Program-made: the position numbers and the translations under genes
The notes under the pieces: generated by a model
Database searches by the model: none
The model's input: only the letters and a program-made list of their open reading frames with translations
Told to the model about the DNA's origin: nothing
Assembly: GCA_025667525.1 (NCBI GenBank)
Contig: CM046877.1
Location: 298,774,364 to 298,838,363 of the forward strand
Direction: 5' to 3'
DNA length: 64,000 bases
Source of the DNA: Glebionis coronaria
Lineage: Eukaryota > Streptophyta > Magnoliopsida > Asterales > Asteraceae
Shown here: piece by piece, positions 1 to 10,865 of the stretch
Position numbering within the stretch: the stretch's first letter is position 1
How the letters are laid out: the number at the start of each line of letters is the position of its first letter

Positions 1-39
1 TACACCAATCGGTATGTATGTATGCGCGCGAGTGCGCAT
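1..39 (-). CDS. X-left element: start of probable gag (partial)
   Basis: An ATG at 39 reads leftwards off the window and gives 13 residues, MRTRAHTYIPIGV. The second X copy at the other end of the window (63921) opens with nearly the same peptide, MRTTARTYIPIGV. Both lie about 740 bp after an Asp-tRNA-type primer site, where gag of an Athila-like Gypsy element should begin. The conservation between two copies supports a real start. No domain is reached, so the gag assignment rests on position only. Confidence 0.4.
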   Translation of the reverse strand, partial: MRTRAHTYIPIGV

Positions 40-760
40 ACAATTAAAACCTTGGAATGAGGTAGGTGACCTCGGTCGACTTTGAGAGGAAAAGGATTTT
101 CCCTCTCGAGGTGCAATATGAAAAAGCTACAAAAATATATACTTAATTACTACTTGAGTTGGCAAATCAATAATCTGTCGTCCCTCTCAATATACGCACA
201 AGCAAGCGGGAAAACGAGATGACACAAAGCACTTAAAAATCAATAATCTGTCGTCCCTCTCAATATATAGCGCGTCGCCTTATACCCATCTTATAGTTTG
301 TATATTTTGAGTTCAAACGTCTTACTAGTATTTATCTATGTTGCCCTTTTTTCTCGTTATGGATGCGAATACAATAGTTAGGTGATGAAATCCCAACTAA
401 GGCTTATTTGAAAAGTTGGTAAATTAATGTTCTACGTAATATAATATAATAAATAAAAAATCTTTTTGTATTTTTTTAGAAAAATATATATATTCACAAG
501 AAAAATCGAAAGAAATCGAACTAAAAATAACACTAATACGTAATATTTTTGGCGTAATACTTTTAGGAAAAAGTATTACTTTTGTATTTTTTGGTGCAAA
601 TCTTAGGAAAGAATTTGCTTTTGTGATTTTTTAATTTTTTTGTATTTTTAAGTTTTTGATATTTTGTATTTTTGATTTTGTTGCAAGAAAATTAACGTTC
701 AAAGCGAACGGATCACAAAATCCCAACGTCTCACGAAAAATCGTCAATCGTACGAGCGAA
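40..760 (-). other. X-left 5' leader
   Basis: Untranslated leader between the primer site and the putative gag start, read on the minus strand. It is AT-rich and has no credible ORF. Its gag-proximal third shares a block with the leaders of Athila-1 (17500-17620), Athila-2 (56320-56450) and X-right (63660-63775): a segment with ACTATAAGGTGGGTATAAGG, then TGCCACCTCGTTTCCCCGCT and CTTGCTTGTG. Confidence 0.7.
164..267 (-). repeat. 31-bp local direct duplication in the X-left leader
   Basis: The segment 164-194 recurs almost exactly at 237-267; both hold AATCTGTCGTCCCTCTCAAT. The second copy sits where the other leaders carry an AAGGAAAAAGG tract, so it looks like a local duplication specific to this copy. 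Confidence 0.75.
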
Positions 761-775
761 GCGGCAGCGGCGCCA
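761..775 (-). promoter_or_regulatory. Primer binding site, Asp-tRNA type (X-left)
   Basis: On the minus strand this reads TGGCGCCGCTGCCGC, the form used by Athila/Tat Gypsy elements and complementary to the 3' end of Asp-tRNA. It lies 3 nt (AAT) beyond the LTR end ACATTA, and fixes the orientation of the X-left element. Confidence 0.85.
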
Positions 776-1290
776 ATTTAATGTTAGGATTTTTAGTCCA
801 ATTAATGCAATGAGTGTTCGTTTTTCTCGACTCGACTTGAATTGATTTCCAAATAACGTAAGACTAACTTTGTTCTTGGTAACTATATTTTTTTGGTATT
901 TTGAACTAAAAAACTATTTAATATAAAAAGATAATTTAATTAACTATTAAACTATTTAAACAATTTTGAAAATTAATTAAAACTAATTTGAAAATCTAAT
1001 TTAAACTAATTTAATAAAGAAAACTATTTTGAAAACTTAGACAAAATCTAAATTTAAATCTAAAAACTTTTAAACTAAAATTTAAATGAAATCTATTCTC
1101 AAATAAAACTAAATTAAAATAAAATATTTTATTTATCTTTTTATTTTTGAAACTTTATAAAGAAAACTTTTAAGTAAAACCTTTTTAATTAAGATATTAC
1201 ACTAAAACTTTGTATTTAAAATTTAATTAAAACCGACGGAAAATTAAAAGCCTATATTAACTAAAAAGCGCGTAAAGAAACACAAGAATG

Positions 1291-1370
1291 GTACTAGAGG
1301 AGATGGTTATGTCGTTTGGTCCCTGAACAGGAGGTCTAGGGTTCGAATCTAGGCAGAGACAAATTTTTTT
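1291..1370 (+). promoter_or_regulatory. tRNA-like Pol III promoter unit, antisense in the X-left LTR
   Basis: Seen on the plus strand, opposite to the element: an A-box-like TAGAGGAGATGG (1296-1307), a B-box GGTTCGAATCT (1340-1350) about 32 bp further, and seven T residues (1364-1370) that would end a Pol III transcript. It resembles a decayed tRNA or SINE head and not a functional tRNA, because the acceptor and T stems do not pair well. The same arrangement occurs in the X-right LTR. Confidence 0.55.
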
Positions 1371-2464
1371 GCTATTTATTATTTTTGGACAATGAAACTC
1401 ACAGATCAAATGGATCTGTAGTTTTATCACAGCAAAGATCAGCAAATAAAGTAAACCAAATAAGCAATATCAGTCCTATCAAATAATCAGAAAGCAGTTT
1501 ATCAAACGGGAAAATTATATAAGCAAATAAGTAAATAAAAATATTGACAATAAGCAAAACAACAATTTAACTAATCAGATAAAAATAAATAAGCTGAAAA
1601 ACCAAACAGCAATTATTAAAATAAACAAATAAGCTATAACTGAATAAGCTAAATACCTAATAAGCAAATTAATCTTAATACTACTCAATGACAAAAAGCA
1701 AACAGTAACAAACCTAAACCCTAGCAGATTCAAACCAACTTAAATCCAAATAATTACTAAAACAAACAAACAAACTTAAACTCAAAAGCAGGTTAACTAA
1801 GCAGATAATCAACTAAAAAGCACGATCACATATCAAAATAATCAAATCCAAACGAACAATTTAAATAAGCATAAGCAGACAGTAATAAAACCTAGCAGAT
1901 CCAAATCAACATCAAAACAGAAACATATATAAATCCCATAAACTTTAACCAAACTCAAAATAGACTGATTAAAAAACATAAGCAGATTCAAACCAACTGA
2001 TAAAACAAATAAGAAGATAAAAAAAATAACATAAACTAAATGATGAACTTAACACTATAATTAAAAAAGAACACAAACCTAGTGACGATTTCCTTTGAGT
2101 AGAAGGTGGGCGCTGAACCCCCTTGTGAACCGAAACAAACGAACCAACACCACCGTAAGTTACCCAATCTCTATCACCATCAACAATACTATAAACAACA
2201 TATTTTTTATATATAATCTTCCAGTAGGGGAAATTATTGCTACCTCTTTTTAGTTCAACAATTATTTATTTAAAAATAAAATTAAGATAATTATGCAATA
2301 ATTTTAAACGAGACAAAGAATTAAACAGAAACTTCGAATTTCATTAATTAAAATTCAGAGTACAATACTTTAAAAAAGAAATTACATTAAAACCTAAAAC
2401 TATTTTTCAGAAAATAAAAATTAAACTAAAGAGAAAAGCACCAAATTACAGATATGAGGGGGGG

Positions 2465-2471
2465 TTTTATA
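2465..2471 (-). promoter_or_regulatory. TATA box of the X-left LTR
   Basis: The minus strand reads TATAAAA, set between GGGGG and CCCCC runs that can pair around it. The X-right LTR has the same box at 61309-61315. It marks the probable start of the element transcript about 30 bp downstream. Confidence 0.65.
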
Positions 2472-3581
2472 GCCAACCCCCTAGGCTTCTTCAAGAAGCT
2501 TCGAGAGCAAGATATCAAATCTGAGCCGTCCAATCCTTCTTTTCTTCTTCTCTCTCTTCATTTTTTTTATCTTGCGGATGAAAAACGCTCTTGCATCACT
2601 TGGATTGCCGGCATGGCACTTTTGTGTTTGTTGTGCTAGTTTGAGGGTGATGTGGATTGATCTTATTGGGGGATTTAGTGGTGGAGAGGTGTGTGAGCCA
2701 ATCAAAACAAAAGGAATAGCCACGTCGGTGAGAGAAGAGGACCACTCCTTGGTGGATCTTCCGGTTTTCATGGGGACTTAATTCCCATCCGTGTGAATTA
2801 CACGAATTGGGTAAAACCCCTAATTTTTATGGGTAAAATTGGTGATGGTAAAAATTAGGGTTTGAAGTGGTGGCTGTGTAATTTTGGGAGAGAGGGATGA
2901 GCAGTGAAAGGGGTGAGTGGGTGTGTGTTTCATTGTTATTAACGAAACAAATGGGATAGGGGTAAAGAAAATAAAACGTTTATTTATTTTGTTTTGTATG
3001 GGGAAATGTAAACACGTGTGAGGTGAGTGATTGTTTATGTGTTTGGGGTGAGTGGGATAGGGTACGTGTGTAGAGTTGACTGAAGCATTGATTGACCAAG
3101 ATAAGTGAATAAATCTTGGCTTTTAACCGTTCTATTTTCTTTTATGTAATGGGCTTTCGCCCAAGATTGAATCCATCACATCCGTATGTTGCTAAAGGTT
3201 ATGGGCCTTGATCCGTTTAGTATATAGTTCAATTTTCCAAATGGGTTTGTGGGCATGTGGGACCCACAAGGCCTATTAAACTCAAATAATATTAAATCCA
3301 CTAAGAACGAGCTCGATTTCGACTTTGTCGATCTTTTCTTCAAAATCGTATTGAATTAGCCGGTTTTCGTGATCTTGGGCACACTTTTTGGTTTTTGACT
3401 TTGTCTTCGTCTCTTTCTTGGACCTTTCTTCAACATTTGACCGTGAAATCCCGTGTTTTCTTTCCTTTTGATCATTTGTACCTATTTTAACACAAAAACA
3501 CAAAACCACGCGTAATTCTGAATTTTACGATATTAAACACATGATTAGGTCTTGTTTTTCCTTGATTTTAGTGGCAAAAGG

Positions 3582-3601
3582 ATAAGTGTTTACACACTTA
3601 T
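3582..3601. repeat. LTR-terminal hairpin (X-left)
   Basis: ATAAGTGT and ACACTTAT form a perfect 8-bp stem with a 4-nt loop, 2 bp from the LTR end. Confidence 0.8.
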
Positions 3602-3603
3602 TA

Positions 3604-3977
3604 CAAACCCTAGGTTTGACGCTGATAAAGGTAATTTCAGCGTTGTCAAGAACAATTTTAACGCTGACAGGAATGTTTCCAACGCTGTTAGACCAAGTAA
3701 TACCAAATACTTACAACCAAAGGGAAAGGGGTCTAAAGCTTCTTCTAGCTTGACATGGAGACCCAAACAAGACCAAAACCCTAATTCAGATTGGATTTCT
3801 ATGACCTGTAACAGATTTCATTATATTTCAAAGGTCATAACTAAACCAATTGGGGTTAACTGGGTGTTTAATCCAAAAAGGGATGCACAAGGGGTTGTTA
3901 TAAGGACTAAGTCTGTTCTTGTTGAACAACCAAATGAATCAAAGTCTGCTCAGGCTTGGGCTCCCAAAGAAAACTAA
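3604..3977 (+). pseudogene. gag: Copia-1 gag, 3' remnant
   Basis: About 124 codons of the C-terminal part of a Copia gag-like frame, ending in TAA at 3975. It is rich in Lys, Asn and Ser. Four copies of the CGYTGACA-type motif at its start (3618-3691) encode the ADK, VVK, ADR and AVR residues. The N-terminal capsid region and any zinc knuckle are missing, because the X-left LTR begins directly upstream at 3603; a longer frame that starts at 3552 inside that LTR is an accidental fusion. The next Copia frame overlaps in another phase, so a frameshift separates this piece from the protease. Confidence 0.7.
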
Positions 3978-4551
3978 TTTGTTTTCTTTATGTGCAGGGC
4001 ATTCAAAAGCAGGTTAATGATTATGGCTATTGGGATAGTGGATGCTCTAGGCACATGACGGGGAAGGAAGATTACTTGACAGACTTTACCCCCATTAATG
4101 ATGGTGACAAAGTGTACTTTGGTGGAGGATATGGAACCATTACTGGCAAAGGCACTCTTATCACCAACAATTTGCGTTTTGAAAACGTATTTCTGGTAAA
4201 AGAACTTGATTATAATCTGTTTAGTGTATCACAAGTTTAACAAAAATAAGGTTCTTTTCAGTGATATTGAATGCTTGGTGTTAAGCAAGGATTTTAAAAT
4301 ACCTGATGAGAAATTCATTGATTATAGAACACCTAGGCATAAGGACATTTATAATGTGAATCTTAATGGAATTAGGATGAATAATAATCTGTCATGTCTA
4401 TATGCTAAGGCTTCAGTTGATGAGAGTAATCTTTGGCACAGAAGATTAGGGCACATAAATTTTAAGAACATCAATAGACTTGTGAGACATGGTTTAGTTG
4501 TTGGTTTGCCTGAAAAGGCTTTCCACAATGACCACTCTTGTGTTTCATGCC
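3978..4551 (+). pseudogene. pol: Copia-1 protease and integrase zinc-binding region
   Basis: The first frame carries the aspartic protease active-site motif DSGCSRHM and the conserved tail LDYNLFSVSQV. A frameshift near 4238 leads to the pre-integrase region, which has LWHRRLGHINF (the His pair of the HHCC finger) and then CVSC (the Cys pair). The peptide would cleave the Gag-Pol polyprotein and the finger would help integrase bind cDNA. Solo LTR A begins at 4552, directly after the Cys pair. Removing that LTR and one copy of its TSD puts the two sides back in one reading frame, so this part of pol was open when LTR A arrived. The frameshift at 4238 breaks it now. Confidence 0.85.
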
Positions 4552-5055
4552 TGATATGTGTGTAAACACACATCTTTTCTACCACTTAATTACAATAATA
4601 ACCGGACCAAAACGTGTATTTTATGTCTTTTATGTCGGAATTATGTGTGGTTTGTGTTTTTGTTGTGATTTAGGACGAAAAGGTGAAAAGTGGAGAAAAC
4701 ACGGGAATTCACGGGCATTTACGGACTTTTATTGAAGAAAAACGATGAAAGACGAAGTCAAGAAGTCAAGAGTGCAAAAAGAACGGAAGTCCAAGACCAC
4801 TTCTGAAGATTTATCGAAGAAAAAGTCAAAAGACGGAAGTTTACTTAAAGCCGAAGAACTCAAGTCTATTTTATTGAAGAATTAAAAGACGAGTTCAAAA
4901 GAAATCCCGAGCCAAAAGTCATTAAAGTTCAAGTTCAAAGAAGATTAGAAGAATAAAGGACTAATGGTACAATTAATGAAGATTAAAAGAAGGAAGGACT
5001 TAATCTCGCAATTAAGAAGAAATGAAGGAGGGGAGGAAGCTTCCTAATCCTCCCC

Positions 5056-5063
5056 TATATATA
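5056..5063 (+). promoter_or_regulatory. TATA box of solo LTR A
   Basis: TATATATA sits between CCTAATC on the left and GATTAGG on the right, which can pair. Confidence 0.55.
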
Positions 5064-5619
5064 GATTAGGATGTATTTTTCTTGTTGGCTAGATTGACAA
5101 ACTAGTTCTTCCACCTTTATTTTATTGCACTTTTAATTACTTGCACCTTTAATTACATGTCTTGCACCTTAATTATCTTTTAATTCCAAGTAAGTGTCCT
5201 TTAATTTTCTTGCTTTAATCTTCATTTATCTTTGATCAAGTTTACTTTTGTCAATCTCATTCTTGTTTCGGTTTAAATTTCGGATTAAGCAAACTTGTGC
5301 TTAATCCATTTGCTTATTTTGATTAAATTTTCGTCCTTCCTTGTCCTTTAAGTTACGTACGGAATAAGCCACGAATTTGAAAACCTTGTGTGCTTATTTG
5401 GTGTTTAGCTTAATTGATTTCAAAGCTTTCTTAAAAGTTTTACTTTACAAGTTATTTTCCTTAAGTTTCGTCTTTAAAGTTTTGAAAGATTTTAACTTTT
5501 TAGCTTGCTGTCACATTCTGATTTCATTTCATTAAAGTTTTTGGTTACTGCTTATTAGAATAGCTTATTTAGTTCTTGTGCTTATTACGAATTTGAATCC
5601 ATCGGAAAGAGAGGGTTCC

Positions 5620-6050
5620 TACACATTCCGACGGGTGCTTTACCACATTCCGATAGTGACAGTATTGGCCAAAGGGTTTTGCATTCCGATCCGGGATTGC
5701 GATAGGTGTATCATTTCCCTCATTCTGATCTGGGGATTGCGATCGCACATTGCGATCGCTCTTTCCGACGGCTCTTGAGGCTTACTTAGACGAAGTGCTG
5801 CCCAGTTTTCCTTAGCCACATTCCGATAGGTGATATTCCGATAGGACACATTCTGATAGCATCATTGCGATCTGGTGTGTTGTGTGGACATTCCGGTCAG
5901 GTAGGTGTGTACATTCCGATCTGGGGATTAAGCTTGGACATTCCGATCAGGTAAAGGTGACATATTCCGATTGGGTTTCCGATCATTATTCCGATCAGGT
6001 AGGTTTTGACATTCCGATTGTGGTGATCGGAATATATTCCGACGGTGGGT
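5620..6050 (+). repeat. ATTCCGAT short-motif array in solo LTR A
   Basis: About 18 copies of (A/C)ATTCCGATnnGG and variants (ATTCCGAC, ATTGCGAT, ATTCTGAT) spaced at 15-40 bp. The spacers do not repeat, so it is not a simple tandem satellite. Solo LTR B has the same array in reverse (34378-34795). Confidence 0.85.
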
Positions 6051-6379
6051 ATACTTTTATATTTTTGTCTTGTTTAATTTTTAAGTTGTAATTTTAATTC
6101 TCGTCACGTTTTAATTTTAAGTCATTTAATTAATTTACTTTTCAATGTTTTTAATATTGCACCCTTTATTTTTAATTAGACTTAGTTTAATTTTTAACGC
6201 CATTTTATTTTAAGCAATTTACCTTAATTGTTTTTGCACTTTTAAATATACTACAACGACAACACTTTTCTTCCACCAAAATAAAACTGAGTCACATAGA
6301 GAACTTAGATCAATTCGATTAGACCAACACAACGAACTTTAATTTTCAAACGGGGTGTCAAAAGCCTTGTATCAATGCC

Positions 6380-7300
6380 TTAAAGGCAAACAGCACAAAG
6401 TCTTCTTTAAGTCTAAACTTGTGCATTCTAGTTCTAAACCACTTCACTTGCTGCATATGGACTTGTTTGGTCCAACTAATATAGAAAGCTTAAATGGTAA
6501 ATCTTATTGTTTTGTCATAACTGATGATTTTTCTAGATTTACTTGGACTTTCTTTTTGGCTTTGAAAAGTGAAACTACTGATGTTTTGATTAACTTTATT
6601 ACCAAATTAGAGAAAAAGGCTGGGAATGATGTTAAAATTCTTAGAAGTGATAATGGTGGTGAGTTTAGAAATAAGCTGTTAGATGACTTTTGTGCCAAGA
6701 AAGGGATTACTAGGCAGTTTAGTGTAGCTCTAACCCCACAACAAAATGGGGTGGCTGAAAGGAAGAAAAGAACACTCATAGAAGCAGCTAGGACAATGTT
6801 GGCTGATGCTCACTTTCCTATTGCATTTTGGGCTGAGGCTATGAATACAGCCTGTTATGTTCAGAATAGGGCATTAATCAACAAAATCCACAATAAGACA
6901 CCTTATGAGCTATTTTGGAGTAGGAAACCTAATATTTGTTTTCTTAAACCCTTTGGTTGTCAAGTAGTTATATTGGATACTAGTGATGCCTTAGGAAAGT
7001 TTAGTGCTAAAGGTGATGAAGGATATTTTATGGGCTATTCAGTGCAGAGTATAGGATATATGGTTTACCTTAAGAAAGAAAAACGTATACTTGAAAAGGT
7101 ACATGTTAGGTTTTTAGAAGGTAAACCTAGTGATCCTGAGAATGGACCAAATTGGTTATTTGATTTGGAACCTTTATCTAGAACCTTGAATTATATGCCT
7201 GTTACTAATCCAGACATCGTGAAGGCAAATTCAAATGTTGTGGAAGAACCAGTTGTTGAAATTTCAGGTATACAGGTTGATAAGGAGTTAGGATCACATC
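6380..7300 (+). pseudogene. pol: Copia-1 integrase core and C-terminal region
   Basis: Retroviral-type integrase of Ty1/Copia, which inserts element cDNA into the genome. The first lines give GKQHKVFFKSK, the continuation of the zinc finger that LTR A interrupts. Catalytic residues are visible: Asp in HMDLFGP, Asp in ILRSDNGGEFRN and Glu in QQNGVAERKKRT, with 35 residues between the second and third as in the DDX35E signature. The Copia-specific downstream segment follows (FWAEAMNTACYVQNR, KTPYELFWSRKP). The frame stays open through about 7300 and then shifts into the linker. The catalytic core itself shows no stop, unlike most of this element. Confidence 0.9.
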
Positions 7301-7860
7301 AGACAAATCAACTCCTATACTTGAGTATGTTACCATTCCTATTTGGACAGATGCATTTGCTGCTGCTGTTGATGGAAAGGAAAAAGGTGGTCCACAAGAG
7401 ACACCAGTTGATGAAAACATGCATGAATCTTCAGGCGCTGACAAAGGAAAATCTAGCGCTGACAGGACAAATTCAGGCGTTGATGGCTCAAACATTGACA
7501 ACACCAATTCAGGCGTTGACAACTCTTTTGACCATTTATTTGCTTCCAATGTTTTTGAACAAGGTAGACCTTCAACAGTACATGAAGAGGTTCATTCAAG
7601 TGGTGATGGAAGAGAATTTGAAGATGATATTGGCAATTTGGAGACTGAAATTCAAGACAACACAATTATTGAAGGAGGAGTACTTACATCTACTATCAAG
7701 AATCATCCTTCTTCTCCAATCATTGGTGATGTGATGTCTCCTGTACAAACTAGAAGGTCTCATCAGAATCATGGAGGATTTATTGCCAATATCCACAAGA
7801 AGGTTGATACCCCTCTTGTTCAGGCATGTTTGTTTGCTTGTTTTCTGTCACAACAGGAAA
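7300..7860 (+). pseudogene. pol: Copia-1 integrase-RT linker with CGYTGACA motifs
   Basis: The linker between integrase and RT is low-complexity and acidic (Ser, Asp, Gly, Asn). Five CGYTGACA-type motifs (7434-7523) encode repeated ADK, ADR, VDG, IDN and VDN steps in one frame. The end has the short Copia motif [15 protein letters not shown] that precedes RT. At least one frameshift near 7300-7420 and another near 7830-7870 separate it from its neighbours. Confidence 0.7.
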
Positions 7861-9163
7861 CCCAAGAATATATTTGATGCTCTCAAAGAACCAAGTTGGG
7901 TGGAAGCAATGCAAGATGAGCTTCACCAATTTGCTATTCAAGATGTTTGGGAGCTAATTGATTGTCCCAGATATGTCAGACCTATAGGGACAAGATGGGT
8001 TCTTAGAAGCAAAAAGGATGAGAGAGGGATTGTGGTCAGAAACAAGGCTCGTTTAGTTGCTCAAGGCTATACACAAGAGGAATGGATAGACTATGAAGTG
8101 GTTTTTGCACCTGTTGTAAGGATTGAAGCAATAAGGATTTTCCTAGCCTATGCCTCCTGTATGGACTTCAAAGTTTATCAAATGGATGTGAAGAGTGTTT
8201 TTCTTTATGGCACAATTACAGAGGAGGTTTATGTTATGCAGCCTCCTGGTTTTGAAGATTCTGAACATCCAGACAAGGTGTATAGAGTGAAGAAAGCAAT
8301 GTATGGACTTCATCAAGCCCCAAGAGCATGGTATGGCACATTGTCCACCTATCTGGTGGAAAATGGATTCAAGAGGGGCACCATAGATCAGACTTTGTTT
8401 ACAAAGAAGACTGGTAAGGACTTTTTACTTGTTCAGGTCTATGTGGATGATATCATCTTTGGCTCTTCCAGTCCAAAGATGAGTGAAGACTTTTCCAAGC
8501 TCATGACAGACAAGTTCAAGATGAGTGCAATGGGAGAGATGAACTTCTTTATAGGGTTACAAGTTCAGCAGAAAAAAGATGGTATCTTCATCTCTCAAAA
8601 CAGATATGTAGAAGAGATCTTGAAGAAGTTTGCCTTTTCTCCACATGAGAAACTGGCTAGCAGACCCATGGATAGGGAACACCCTTGGGGAAAGGTTGGA
8701 GATGGAAAAGAGGTGGATGTCAGGCATTATAGGTCATGATTGGATCATTTATGTATCTTACAGCTTCTAGACCCGACATTATGTTTACTGTGTGTGCATG
8801 TGCACGCCAACAAGTGACTCCTAAAGAGTGTCATCTTCATGTTGTCAAGAGGATTTTTAGGTACCTTAGGTGCTATCCCACCTTAGGATTATGGTATCCA
8901 AAGGATTCTCCATTAGAGCTTATTGCATATTTAGACAGTGATTATGGGGGTGACAAATTTGATAGAAAATCCACAACTGGTGGATGCCAATTTCTTGGGA
9001 GTAGGTTGATATCTTGGCAATGCAAGAAACAAATAGTTGTGGTCAACTCTATAACTGAAGCAGAATATGTAGCTGCAGCTGCTTGTTATGGACAAGTCTT
9101 ATGGATTCAGAACCAACTGTTGGATTATGGGTATAATTTCATGCATACCAAGATTTTTGTAGA
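7771..9163 (+). pseudogene. pol: Copia-1 reverse transcriptase and RNase H (5' part)
   Basis: RT copies the element RNA into cDNA. In the frame from 7771 the Copia RT starts near residue 33 ([16 protein letters not shown]), with [11 protein letters not shown] around residue 137 (first catalytic Asp) and [10 protein letters not shown] around 223 (YVDD active site). The frame changes at about 8735. The next one has SMFMYLTASRPDI-like residues, then RNase H with the Asp of AYLDSDYGGD and the Glu of ITEAEYVAAAA-type sequence. The ORF stops being Copia at 9163, where Athila-1 enters inside the RNase H segment IFVD. The remainder resumes at 30782. The catalytic residues of RT are intact; the defects are frameshifts. 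Confidence 0.92.
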
Positions 9164-9461
9164 TGATGGGACTGCTTTTATGCATAGTCTTATCGTCCAA
9201 AAAGGGCTTTAAATGCATTAAATATCATGAAAATGCCAAATATATGCTTGTGTTTTGTTACTTGTGTATTTTAGGTACGCATATTGAGAAAATGACAAAA
9301 GATCACAAGAATCATACAAAAACGAACACGGGAAACGAAGCCGCACAATGAACCAAGCCCTAATGAAGATTTTCCAAGAAAAACCCTTGAAGATTTGAAG
9401 ATTATGCAAGAAGGGTCCTCCAATATGGAAGAATTGATACTTTAAACCCTTGTATCTTCAT

Positions 9462-9760
9462 AATTACAAGATTGGTCCCTAAAGTATGTCAAATTTACAA
9501 AAAGGGCCCTCCACTTTGAAGAATTGGCAAATTTAGTCCCTCAACGAAACTAAACTATCAATATTAGTCCTTCTCAAAGTCAAACATACCATGAAGGCCT
9601 TCAAGTTACAAGAAAGAATAAGTTTGGTCCTTAAAATATGTCAAATTGCAAAAAGGACCCTTAACTTTGAAGAAATGGCAAAAATGGTCCCTCATAAATC
9701 ATGACTTGTCAATTTCAATCCTCCAAGAAGTCAACCATACAAGTCAAGACCATTATCTAT
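9462..9760 (+). repeat. U3 direct repeats, about 150-bp unit, two copies
   Basis: TTGGTCC, a TATGTCAAATT tract, ACAAAAAGG or GCAAAAAGG and ACTTTGAAGAA recur in the same order at 9472 and 9624. All Athila LTRs in the window keep the pair. U3 duplications of this sort often carry enhancer activity in LTR elements. Confidence 0.65.
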
Positions 9761-10245
9761 GAAGAAAATGCCAAATCAACCCTTCAAGAATCAACAAATG
9801 GTAAGAAATACCCCTGAAAATACTTTGGAAAAGTATTTGGGGCAAAAGTGTGAAAACCAAAACTTCAATAACAAAGGAAAACGAGTTTAGGCTGTTTTAT
9901 TTACAAGTGACAAGAGAATAAGAAAAGGGGGGTTTAATTTGGAAGACAGCCAAAGTTACCTAGGCCAACCAACACACGCCACCTGCCCCACTACCACTTT
10001 TCCACCAATCAGCTTTCACCATCCTTCCACATCATCTTCCACCCACAACTGCCTTAACAAACCTTAATTAAATATTTAATTAAGGCGCTAAACACCAGGT
10101 TTAAACACAAACAAAGATCAAACGTGTGTTCTTTGTTGGAAATTCACTTTATGTGACGACATTTAAGAATTCCCATTAGTTATCATAGTCACACACGCTT
10201 AGACTAGACTAGGTTCAAAGTATAGTTAAGTGTATGGTGTGTGAC

Positions 10246-10253
10246 TATATATA
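10246..10253 (+). promoter_or_regulatory. TATA box of the NA-1 5' LTR with downstream hairpin
   Basis: TATATATA is followed at once by CCCCTCCT, nine bases, then AGGAGGGG, an 8-bp stem near the expected transcription start. The 3' LTR has the same arrangement. Confidence 0.65.
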
Positions 10254-10430
10254 CCCCTCCTAGGCTTCCAAGGAGGGGTGTTGATTTTGTTTCTTTTTCA
10301 TTTTCTATTACATTTTCTTTCTTTCTCTTTATACACACAACCACTCTCTCTCTCTAAGCTTCAACAATGGCTTCCACCACCATCTACCACCATGTTAGAC
10401 CACCGGATTAGCAAATAGCAAATCCACAAT

Positions 10431-10442
10431 TGGCATCAGAGC
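10431..10442 (+). promoter_or_regulatory. NA-1 primer binding site, initiator-Met type
   Basis: TGGCATCAGAGC lies 2 nt after the LTR end CCACA and differs by one base from the usual Copia site. Confidence 0.8.
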
Positions 10443-10865
10443 CTCGGTTCCATCCTTGGATCGTTCTTATATTCGATTTAGGTGGTCTATAAAAAAAATT
10501 TTGGTCCGTCTTGTTACTTATAAGATTTGTCACGTCTTATTACTTTTTGTCCAATCAGTTTCCATGTTTCTCATCCTGTGTTTATATCCAAGATTCATAA
10601 CTTTTTTGTCCTAGTCATCAGTCAAAGATAGTTTCCTTTTTTTGTTTCACTGGTTTCATCTAAAACAGATTCACTCATGGTCAAAAGTTGTCTCGTATCT
10701 GGTTTTATGTCTACTGTTTCTGGTCTTAATTTTTGATCTGGTATTTTTTTCTGGGTTTATCTTGTTGTTTATGATGATAAAGTTACCCAGAAAAATATTC
10801 AGATTACCATACCCGGATTTTCAGGAACAAGGACATCTCGTTGATAAGATTCCTGCTTCATGGTA

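Larger units (their letters stand above)
779..3603 (-). mobile_element. 5' LTR of X-left element (2.8 kb)
   Basis: On the minus strand the LTR runs from TAATAAGTGTG (ending at 3603) to CTAACATTA (779) and is followed by the primer site. It aligns over its length with the X-right LTR (40190-40966 plus 60974-63174), which contains the same TATA region, the same tRNA-like segment and the same leader. The termini are TA..TA rather than TG..CA in both copies, so this may be a family feature. It was inserted in the gag part of Copia-1; its 3' LTR and second TSD copy lie off the left edge. The short ORFs near 2454-2781 have no coding character. Confidence 0.85.
4552..6374 (+). mobile_element. Solo LTR A (1,823 bp, TSD ATGCC)
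   Basis: It starts TGATATGTGTGTAAAC and ends TTGTATCA, flanked by the 5-bp duplication ATGCC (4547-4551 and 6375-6379). There is no PBS, PPT or coding region, so it is a solo LTR left by LTR-LTR recombination. It matches solo LTR B on the opposite strand and its start resembles family X. It holds a TATA box (5056-5063) within CCTAATC..GATTAGG, a GCTTATT-rich stretch (5280-5600) and a short-motif array (5620-6050). Confidence 0.92.

Noticed and set aside
1291..1360. Functional tRNA gene
   Set aside because: A- and B-boxes are present but acceptor and T stems do not pair and no clear anticodon arm forms; kept only as a tRNA-like promoter unit.
2454..2781. Short overlapping ORFs on both strands near the X-left TATA box
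   Set aside because: Inside an LTR, not shared as frames with X-right, no domain.
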